Source: Apostichopus japonicus (lineage: Eukaryota > Echinodermata > Holothuroidea > Aspidochirotida > Stichopodidae). Taken from it: DNA of 64,000 nt. The stretch's first letter is position 1. Each line of letters opens with the position of its first letter. Of this stretch, positions 49,501 through 61,298 are shown one piece after another. The position numbers and the translations under genes were made by a program. The stretch is from assembly GCF_037975245.1 (NCBI RefSeq), contig NC_092583.1, forward strand, positions 2,194,764 through 2,258,763. The letters are read 5' to 3'. The notes beneath the pieces are model-generated. The model ran no database searches. It worked only from the letters and a program-made list of their open reading frames with translations, and was not told the origin of the DNA.

Positions 49501-52500
49501 CTTTCAGTTAATTGATTACGTTTGGATGAGAGAGTACTTTATTAAAATTGGTATAAACCCCGACGCGACTTTTTTTCCACCGAATCCTATTGCGACGACA
49601 AAACCCAGAGGAAACGAGAAATACGATGTGGGGATTAATTCAGCCGAATTCTGTATTCCTTTATAAATTGCAAATTCTGACAGACTGTGTTAATATTTAT
49701 CCGTGAGCCTGTATTCCATGTTTGGTTGACCTTGTATTCAACACATTTACTCACTCATTTTGTGCCAGGGGGCTTATTCGTGTGTGGAGGCGGCAAAGAG
49801 GTAACTTTATCAAAATAATTTAAAAAATTTTTATAAAAAATTTAGTAGAGAATCTGTCAAAATTCAGAGAGAATAACAAACATTTTTAAAATGCTATTTA
49901 CTATGACTGTGTGACTAAGGAGAAAAACTTCACACCTATCGCCTCCTCCATGAAAATATATTTCATTAACTTGACCAATTTATAAGCTACTTAAGCAAAT
50001 TATGCAACTTGTAAAAACAGAGAAAAATTCTGTTTTTTTACATGTGACCAGAGCTAATATGAAAAGTATCTGTGGGAGTTATTTTTAGAAGAAAACCAAA
50101 TGTCACCTCTTCGTCGGTTCGTTCGTTCGTTCTTTCGTTCGTGAGTATTACAAACTTGAGACATTGTCGCAATTTATTTACACCCCACCCTCCCCCAAAA
50201 GCGATAAATCTTTCTGCAGATTGTTCAAGTTTCTGTGGCATGTACGGACAAAATAATTTCCATATCTACGTAATGTTGTACATCCATCAACCACCGGGAA
50301 GCTTTTGGCAAAATTGCAACAAAGCAACGACCAGATACTAGTGTATTGTTGGTAGTATTGTAGTAATATTGTTAGGTTCGTCGACAGGTTAGGTTCGACG
50401 GTAGCTAGGCCTAGTAAAACGAGTCAAAATCAAGTTTGTCGTCGTGTGACAATTTCTTGGATGATTCCACCATCCGTTTAGCAAAACTATAGATTAAAAA
50501 ACTTCAGTTACGCATGTTCTAAGTATGGGGAAATTTATCCTTTTACAATCTATAATTCTTCTATATTATCAGGTGGAATCGGGTCGAAAACTTATCCATT
50601 AAATCACATAGCTGAAGGATAGAACGACTAAAACCACCGAGCAAAATCAGGAAGATCGTCATCACTAAGTACTGTCCCTTTAAAGGGCAGTATTAATGCC
50701 ATTACTATTAACCCAATTTACCAACATACCAGCATACTCGGTTGGTATTCTACAAGATCCTTAAACTAGACTTCACGTAAGACTTGACTTATTTTACTGA
50801 GCAATTCAGAATTTTGATTCAGAATCAGAAAAGATGATGAATGACACTGAAAATTTATTAATTAATTAATTATTAAAATTAATTATGAAAAAGTCGTCAC
50901 CTGATACCGTTACCCCCCCCCCCCCCCCCTTCAAAGTGACCATGAATATGTACCATCACATTGGACATACTGTATTTGCCGAGATCTTGATTAGGTTACG
51001 ATACTAATATAATAATCATATTTGCTTTTTATATAGCGCTTTATACCAGCGATAGGTCTCAAAGCGCTTTACAGACGTTATATTACCCCTGGTCAATGAT
51101 AACCTGTCCAAGAGATAATCCCACCAGTTGGCAGTGCTCAGTTATATACTGCGCCCAATGACAAGTTACCTCACAGGTACCCATTTAATCACTCACCGAC
51201 TTGTTGCACCAGTACAATCTGTCTTGCGAGGGTCCGCTGTACGAGATAGGGCAGACCAGAGCCGCTGCCCGAAGTATTGGAATGATCAAACAAATCCTGG
51301 GAAGACAAAACAAGCGCAAATAAACTATCGGCTGCAATCAAAACTATACGCACATCGTGATTACAATACATCTGGTACATACACAGTAATCGCTTCTATC
51401 CACTGCAAGGACATTTAGAATCTAGAGTTAACACTCATCATTACAATATACTTCTTCCCATATTGTATGTAAACACTCACATACACGCACAAAATGACAA
51501 TTATAAGGTTACTATATACCAAGAAATCCAACAAGTTTGGTTGATTCCTTCGCCAATTTTTATAAGACATTTAAAATGAAACGTTGCACAAAAGGTCTAA
51601 AAGTTACGACCATCGTCGACATTGAGTGACAAGGGTTCTCGCACTCATGTGGGCCTACAGTCAGGCGCGGCGGAACGGAAAAATTATTGGGGGGGCTAAT
51701 GTGTGGAGACTATCTAAGCGGAGCGCCACCATTGGTTGGCGTGGAGCGTACAAGAAAATTTTGGGTTTTTTCAAACCCCCAGATGGCCGGAAACGGCACT
51801 TCCCGAGTGTTTAATGCTGCGAATACCTAGCCCTAAAATATGGGTCTCAAGCCTGCAATTTCTCAGATTGCACCTAAAAGTCTGTAAAAACATTGTAATT
51901 TGTATGTTCGATGGTGTTTTAAGAGAGTAGCTATTCCTCGTAGTGTACTCGCAAAGACGTTTTTGAGTGTAGTAAGGGCAGTGGCCGAGCTAGGGGTATT
52001 GGTCGGGGGGGGCAAGAATGGTCTGTAGGGGCGCTTTCGACACTATCTAAGCGGAGCGCCACCACAAGCTGGCGCGGAGCGTACAGAAAATTTTTGAGAA
52101 AAGATACTCCCTAGATTGCAGGAAATGACTCTTTCCGGGCCTTGCTAATTTGCAGATTAACGGAGAATAAAAAGGTGTCGTCGCCATTTTGTCGAAAAAT
52201 TACACCAACAGAATATGACAAATGTCAATAGGTATATGAGAGCGCAATAAAATAGTCAATAATCGCGAATAAGTAAAAATTAGTGAAAAGCTGAAAAGGG
52301 CGCCAGCAGTCCATTTGAGTCCGTCAGGGGGGGGGGGCATCCGCCCCCTGACTGTATATATGGACGCTCCGCCACTAAGTAAGGGGATGTTGGAGAACTG
52401 GCTGAAATGAGGCAAGTCATTGGCCTAAGACGAAGTTGTGTTACGCTTACCGGTACTCACACTCACTGCTTCCACTTTTCACGTGGCGTGAAGACGCGGT

Positions 52501-55500
52501 TGGGGTGACAATGTGGTCTATAGCCAGGGGACGGGACGAGGGTCCCCCAGCAATTACTAAAATTATTACACCTATATATATAGTATACGTGTGCATCGGA
52601 CAGATCGACAAGTATGCATTGAAATATGGGCAGATGCACGTTTCGGAGCCTTGGTAAATATTGGGGGGGGGGGGGCTTATCATGCATTTGCCCCCTCAAC
52701 TTTTTCATTGGGGGTGCTGAGAGGCCGTTCATTTCAAACCATTCGACAAGTATGCATTGAAAAATGGGCAGATGCACGTTTCGGAGCCTTGGTAAATATT
52801 GGGGGGGCTTATCATGCATTTGCCCCCTCAACTTTTTCATTGGGGGGCTGAGCCCCCCAAGCCCCCCCGGTTCCGCCGCCACTGCCTACAGTACATCGCC
52901 AGTCTGAGTTCTTCTAACTATTACTTTCGAAAAATATCACGTATACAATGATTTCAGACTTTGACCTCCGTTAACCTGAAATATCCTTTAACCTTCACAG
53001 AAATCAAAATGTCAGGGTTGTTGTAACCACATACCTTAGTGTAAGAGTTAATCCAAGCCTCAAATTTATATCACAAACTAAATGTTTTCAAATTTTGATC
53101 TAGATCTGTTAAACCTCAAATGACCTCTGACCTCAACAAACAACTCAAGAGTTCTACTCGATAATGTCATTAACACACTAAGTATGAGGGTCATCTAAGC
53201 TTTTTGGAAATATGTTCGTGTTTTTGAGGTTTTCATAAATTGACCTCTGGTGACCTCAAATGATCTTTGGTTTTTTTTACAAAAAGAATAGGGTGCTTGC
53301 AATCAGTAAGTTGAGGTGGATCAACTAGTTTCATTTTCGCTTTGGTATGGAATAAACCAAGCGATTTATGCGAAACGTCAACGAATATTCGTATAAATAT
53401 TATGTTTTCAATTTCTTAAGTGATATTTGTTTTCAGTCAAATTCGTGTGCGTCTTCAGACCTATGACTTCACGCTTGTTTGCTTCAAGTTCAAACTTTTA
53501 CAACTTCAAAACAGATCTATCAAAGAGATGGGTTGTCTTGAAAGCTGCATGTTCACAAAATGAATCATGGGCATACTGTACTTCAAGGCGGATGTTGGAT
53601 GGTGGTTGGATGGTGGTTGGATGGTGGATATTGGCGGTGGATGTTGCCATTACACATTCCTCATTATACACAAAAAAAGTAAATTCTCCTCTGAATTTAT
53701 CCATTAATAAAAGCCACCAACAAGCTTGGGGAACGTTCAGAACTTGTTATAACTTCATTTAGTATATAAGTGTGATGCTCGCACAAGTAATAGCTCATAA
53801 ATAATTCATAACTACCACTACAGGAAATACGATGTGTAGTTAAGTTCCGAACCATTCTCCTTTAGAGACCTGTGACCTTGTATAATTTATCATTATACGA
53901 TTGAATAGCAATATCTATGTACAGTAAGTGCGATGCTGGCCTGAGTGATAGCATAGATAATTCATAACTACTAATACAGGAAATATGTTGTGTAGTTAAA
54001 TTCCGCACCAGGCAGCTTTAGAGATCTTGACCTCGTATAATTTATCGTTATACAATTCTGGGTCAGAAGCAAAAAAGAAAATGAATGCAGAAAAATACCC
54101 CAGAAATCCCAGCTAACTTTGTGATTCCTTGCAATATAATTTGCTCAAAATTCCAAATAACTACTGTATCTGACTGGTGTAGAACCAGTGAGTTTAATTT
54201 GTCTAAGAATTATGTTACAACTTGAAAAGATCACAGCTTTTCAGGACTTTCTTACTGTATATGTTGCACTCCCTTATGGGTGGGCATCAACCATTTAAAT
54301 CGAGGATTTTTTTCAGTATAAAATTTCTATTGCAAAATTGTTCCAATATCCAGAAAGAACAGTCTTTCTATGTAAAATATAGACACATTGATGTACGAAT
54401 ACAAAAACATTTTCCTTTATACCAACTTTGAGCTAGCAAACCAGCTCTACCACCAATCAGAGATCTACATGACATTTGTTTACAGTGGTGGAGCGTCCAT
54501 AAAGTCAGGGGCGGGGCGATGCCCCCCTGACGGACTCAAATGGACTGCTGGCACCCTTTTCAGTTTTTTACCACTTTTTACTTATTCGCGATTATTGACT
54601 TTTTTATTGCGCTCTCATGTACTGTACCTATTGACATTTTTCACATTTTGTTGGTGTAATTTTCTGATAAAAATGCTCTAACGGCGGAACACCCATATAA
54701 ACTTCCGATGACACCTATTTATTCTTCGTTTATCTGCAAATTAGAAAGGCATGGAAAGGGTCATTTCCGGCGATCTAGGGAGTATCTTTACTCAAAAAGT
54801 TTTGGTATGCTCCGCGCCAACCTGTGGTGGCGCTCCGCTTAGATAGTGTCAAAGCGCCCCTACAGACCATTCTCGCACCCCTTGACCAATACCTCTAGCT
54901 CCACCACTGTTTGCTTATACAATGTGAAATAATCTGACAACTTACTGACCAAGCTTAAAGTCATCTAGTATAAATCACAAAGAAAATGGCCAATTTTTGT
55001 TTAGATCATTTGCAATGTCCTGTTGACCCCTTAAAGGGCAGAGGGTGAAAACTGACAGGGACCCACTTAACTTTGTTGAATGTAAATTGTAAACTATCAA
55101 TTTTTCAAGCAGATTTCATTTCCTGGATGTCTGTATGTCTTGTTGAAGACTTATCAGAGCCCCTTCACAAAACTGAACTGAATTTGACCAAACTATGTTC
55201 ACCAAAAAGGAAATCATAGCATTGAAGAATTACCAGATTAATTGTAGCTTTAATTTAGAGTTATCATGTGTAAAAGGTTTTCAGACTTTGACCTCAGTTG
55301 ATCTCATTTGACCTCTACCATTTTCAATTGGGTTCTTGCATTCAGCAAGCTGGAGCTACATGTATACTATTACTAAGTATGAAGTTCAACAAAGATGTAG
55401 TTTTCTGAGTTATTGTGTTGAAACAGTTTGCAGACTTTGACCTTTGTTGACCCTGAATGACATTTGAACTTTGCAAAAAACAATAGAGTTCTTGTAATCA

Positions 55501-58500
55501 AATAAGAGGGATCCACATACTGTACCAGTATGAAGTTAATCCACCATAAAATTTTTGAGTTACGGTGTTCACAAGCAAGTGTAATACACACACACACACG
55601 CCATCACCATCGCATAGAATCAAAAAATGTGGGGGGGGGCATAAAAAAATGACTAAACAAAGTTATATGAAATGTGCATTTTGTATAAAATGTACCCATA
55701 AAAAAAATAAATAAATAAATAAAAAGCTAGAAAGAATTAATCGAATGGAAGAATTCCTTTGCCAGTTAATTAACTCACTCCTGAAATCCTTTGTGTGAAC
55801 TTAATTATTTCAGCATCAGTAAGCTAAAAGTATCAAATAGCTGCTGCTCTGTACACTGAGAGCAAGGCTATGATATATATTTATGTACATCGCCAACATT
55901 TGTGTGTGTGTGTAGTTTCATTGAAGAGACGACGGCGAGAAAATTGCAGTCGGCCGTTCGTGAGAGGCACCGTTTACGATTGTTTCGAAAAAACAGCCGA
56001 GACAATTTGGCAAACTGCCAGAGGATTGATGGATCGGGCAAACTGCCAGACGATTGATGGATCGACATCCTGGACGTTTTTATAAGAACGCCCAGCCTCG
56101 ATATTGATGACGGTAGCAAATATTCCACTCGAGTTTCAATATCATCATCACCGACAAAGTGCGACATTATTCAGAAACAGTGAAGAGGCCTTAATTTAGC
56201 ATGCTTGATGTCAAAAGGTACAAAGGGTTTTCGTGTAAAGGGTTTTGTTTATTAAATACGTGGCTGCGATTTGCACTTTTCTATGTGATGGCAACGTCTT
56301 ATAATGAGTATTACAGATCGACATTTTGAAATGTTCTTTGTTTGAATGTCATCGTGATTGCTATGGAAGTCAATCACACCAGGCCAATGTGCGCGGTGGG
56401 GACAAGCGGGGGGGGGGGGGGGTTGGGTGGATGCACATTTTTTTGGGCAAATTACCACCACACCTGTTCACCAGTGTAAGACATTTACCATTGAAGGTTT
56501 TAAACCTATACTGTGATGAAATTCAATCGCAGTTTGGTTTTGAAAGGATACTGAATATATGAGTGAACATTCTATGCATGTTTTTTTGTAAATTTCAAAT
56601 AAGAATGTATTTTCTTGCAAAAGGGGGGGGGGGGGGGGGAATACAACATACAATTTAACAACTATGTAATTTACAAATATTTTTTCCAAGGAGCCATTCA
56701 ATCACAAGTTTTACTCATTCTTTGTGAAAAACATATCTTCAGGGTCAGTTTTTTTTAGTGGAAAATTATGAGCCCCCTGGTTTTTTTAAATTTTGCTAGA
56801 TGGAAGTGCTTACGTTGATTAATGGCTTTAGTTTGGCTTCTAACGTATATTGTGCGCTCCACGTACAATGGTGGGGCATGAACAAGGCTGGTCAGATGAT
56901 TTGAGTCAAGTCGAGTTTAGGAAGCTTACACTGTTTGTCTGAAGAACCACTCGTTACACTCACTATCATTTCACACACTGTCCTTACATCAGGCTTCCAC
57001 AGAGGGGCTCTTCTAAAACCCAAAAGTCTTACCAAAGCTCTCAAGATGACCCGTATTTTTCCATAATGGTATACTTCTGCACTCATAGAGTATAATTACT
57101 GTATATATAAATGTAAGGAGCATGTTAAGTGATATTTCATAATCTTGACTGAGCCAAATCTAAGGGAAAACATGATGGAAAATTTCCCCCACAATATTAC
57201 CAAAGAATTGTTAAGCGTGGGGCGGGCAGGGGAGGAGGGTGGGAATGTCTAAATTTACAAGAGGCTGATACTGACCCCCCCGCCCCCACAAAAAAATAAA
57301 CAAGAGTTTTAATGTGTGTTAACTTGGATATAAGTCCCCAACAATTTTAAAGATGCAAGGAAGAAATTTAAACTCCCCCCAACCACCTCCCTCCCCCATC
57401 AAAACAAACATAAACAAGCACAATATGATAAATGACAAAACCAAACAAACAAAGGAAAAGGACCTACTAAAAAGAGTTTTGTTGTGTGTTAACAACTACA
57501 ACACATTTGTTGGTCCAATGAACATGTTTAATTTCTAATGTAGCAATGATGACATTGATCCTGTATAAATATGTATATTTATATACACACACTTCATAAT
57601 AACATACATTGTTCAATTACTCACATTCACTTTTTAATACATCAAATGGTTTTCATGAACCAAAACCCCCCCCCCCCTTTTTTTTCCACTTTTTTTAGTC
57701 TCTAACATTTAAGCATACAGCTCGACACAACTTATGATGGTAGGCATACCTAAGAAATCATGAAAATATGGACAAAATAAGTCTAAGATGAAGTGAAACT
57801 AGAAACAACAGTGAGCAAGTTGCTAACTCTGAAAACGATCCAGCTTGGATCGAAACATCAATCCCTCTAACTTTTACTATGCAACAGAGGTTGTAAGGTA
57901 ATGAAATGGTTACCAGTTCACTCTAGACATGGTAAAGCGAGAGTGCATATATTGCGGGAAGACAGGTAAGTGATTAAGCAACAGAAAAAAATTAAAATGA
58001 CCCAAATATAAACCATTCGATTGATCAAATGAGACCACAATATGCTTATGGAAAACTTGGTTGCAAAGCAATTACCAAATAACCCGTAGAGCTACTCGTT
58101 GATATTTGTGAAAGTTTGTGGATGAACTTACTTTGAGAGTACTGTCACCGGCTGGAACTGCTCGGATGTCAGAGGTGCAGGTAGGGCCATAATCTGCTCC
58201 CAGGGGTGTCATACAGGCCCTCTCCTGTTTGCTTTGCATTCTCTGATAGAGGCAGATTGATATTACGATGGATCCAAAGAAGAGTATGAAACAAACGATG
58301 ACTGCCAGGACCATGTAGAGGACGTTGAAGTAGTCTGGATCATGTCCTAAGAGAAAAAGACAACAATTTAAGTATCCATAATGCTGCTGCTCAGTGAGTA
58401 TTCATTACGTATCCGTAATGCTGCTGCTCAGTGAGTATTCATTACGTAGCGGTAATGCTGCTGCTCAGTGAGTACTTATCATGTATCCATAATGCTGCTG

Positions 58501-61252
58501 CTCAGTGAGTATTTATCATGTATCCATAATGCTGCTGCTCAGTGAGTATTCTTTACGTATCCGTACTGCTGCTGCTCAGGGAGCATTCATTATGTATCCA
58601 TAATGCTGCTGCTCAGTGAGTATTCATTACGTATCCATAATGTTGCTGCTCAGTGAGTATTCTTTACGTATCCGTAATGCTGCTGCTCAGGGAGCATTCA
58701 TTATGTATCCATAATGCTGCTGCTCAGTGAGTATTCATTACGTATCCGTAATGCTGCGACTCAGTGAGTATTCATTACGTATCAGTAATGCTGCTGCTCA
58801 GTGAGTATTCATTACGTATCAGTAATACTGCTGCTCAGTGAGTATTCATAATGTATCAGTAATGCTGCTGCTCAGTGAGTAGAAACATACTGTGAGATGA
58901 CATATCCTTTTCAGTATCAAAGATGTTAGCTTTCCACAAAATTTATAGACTGTCTGCACTCAACCTTTTCTGATCAAAACAATGATTCAAATATTAGGTG
59001 ATAGTCTCAGAAACAATTCAAGTGCATCTTCATACCAGGAGTGATTGTTGTCAAAATGTACCTAACTGTATGTGACAACAACCTGGCCTAATGTTATGAT
59101 ATTTGAGTGCACACATATGATAGCCTATACCACAAACTTCCTTATATGTCTACACAGGGGAAAGTAAAGTTGCAAATAATTGTTGTTAAACAGCATACTT
59201 TGTGTTCATTGATCACTACAGATGCAAGAATGTCCAAAGACAATGGGTTAGGGTCTATTAGCCAATCAAATCATGGGAATTTTGGAATTTGCATCATTGT
59301 CTAATTTTAGCATGAAAATCTCCTCATGGAGCGTTGTTAACAATGTACCTTGCTGTTGATTGTTATGATATATTTATTTTCAAACAAATTCAATGATCTG
59401 TAGGAGTGGGAGAAATTTTGGTTCTCATCTAAAGAAGTTGTGGTTATAAGAAAATAAAGAATGAAAGATGGTCATTCAAAAATGTGTTCCCTTATGTCTT
59501 CAATTGACCTAGTTGTGAGTCTGTGTACTTGGGGTTATTTTCTCGGGCCGATGCAAGCGATTTGAAGATTTGGCATCCCTGGCCAAACATTGCGTCCCAG
59601 AATCAGAATCCTGCGTTCGTAACAATGCTGGGAAGGGAAGGCTGGTTACTTCGCTGCTCACCGAGCAACATACCTGCAGATGTCAAGGTGTTAAGGGGGC
59701 GCCATTTATGTCGTACATTCGTTTTGAATGATCAAACCATTCCGTTAACACATGGAAGGGAATGCTGGTTAATTCCCTACCCATTGAGCAACATAAAGGT
59801 CTGCAATAGCTAATACCGTACATCTGTCAAAAACGGCAAAACCTGTTTAACAAATAAAACAAGACACGGCTCCGATAATTGAGCTGCCATGTAGATAAGG
59901 CAGACGTTGTCAGCTGAAGTACATCAAGCAACTAACACAGCTCTGTTAATGTCGACAGATTCCTGTACCAGCAGTGCCGTTCACGCCTGGCAAAGTGGCT
60001 CAGATATAAAAAGGAGGACACTTTTTTCCTCGGGTGCGGACTTCCTATCCTCGCTGCCACGCGCGAATCAATCTTGCCGTCGTTTTCACAATTAGCAGTT
60101 ATCCGCACGCATTTTCTCAGTTTTATAATTACAATCCTTGCCCTGACAACGTTAACGGCAACCAAGCCTTACCTTCATGCATGATAAGTTATGCATGAGA
60201 AGTCTCAAATTAAAACAAGACGAAAATATACTTCATTACTAACGATGCTTTCCTTTGTCCATTCAAGGTTACAACCTTTTTGCTTTTTTTTATATTAACT
60301 CTTACGAGTAACAAAGACCGTCCATTTGCATCTGTCAGGGACTTGAATGGATCTGTTTTTTTTACCATTCTATGAGCAAATAATTTGTCATCTTTCGGTA
60401 GCATTTATTGCTCCAAATCATGGCTTACAGGTCAAACAGAGGAAGAAGAGGGTTAACTGTGACTTTTACTTATCAGGGTTTTCAGGTTCAAGATGGGAAT
60501 TTCTCTGCTACTGCTGAATACAGTATGTAATAATTGAAACAGGGACTAGAATGAAACTGTTTTTTACCATTCTATGAGCCAAAAACTTGGTCCTCTTTAG
60601 GCAATTCCTCTTTTGTCCTCTTTGGCAATTTCAAAGCAGCTGCCCTCCTCGAGAAATTTATGTGAAATTCAGGAAATAACATAGTTAGCTTGGAACACTT
60701 GGACCCTACAAGACATTTTTTTTAATGATATCAAAAACTGGGGGTCAAAAATACCGACCACCCCCTTTAAAATTAGAAATTTCTCTAAGGCTAACAACTA
60801 CTTACTAAGTTCAGGAGGAGCTGCTGTGGTAGGTAATAACAGAGTGATGTTGTTGTTGCAGAGCTCGTGGTCGCAGCATTGTACGTCATTCCGACATATC
60901 ATGACCACTTGGTCGCTGTCTGTCAGGCAGCCCTGGAAATAAAATGAGAAAAATAATAAATAATAAGACCAATTTTTTTGGTTTTAAATCTTCATTTATT
61001 CACACACATCGAGTACATTTTGTCTTCATGCTTCTCTCACCTAGGTGTCTCCAATCGAATAAAGCCCCTCTTTGCCGACGCTCTGAAAAGAACAGCACTT
61101 GGTAACCTTCTGTGCCCTGCCATCCCACTGACCCACTTCAGGATCAACACCCCATATTTCCCTTTCTTCAAAAGCTTACCAGTTTGGATATTTTTTACGA
61201 ACGTCACTCCTATATGTTTATATATGTTTAAATATAAATATATATATATATA

Positions 61253-61298
<46 letters not shown>

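Larger units (their letters stand above)
51662..52884 (-). mobile_element. hAT-like element, family D, with a nested MITE
   Basis: Ends are inverted repeats (CAGGCGCGGCGGAACGG at the left, CCGGTTCCGCCGCCACTG at the right), flanked by an exact 8-bp duplication CCTACAGT (51654-51661 and 52885-52892). The right end, inverted, matches the left end of the element at 7937. Inside are the family A MITE at 51979-52377 with its own duplication, and a 138-bp direct duplication (from 52607 and from 52745). No transposase frame. Confidence 0.88.
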
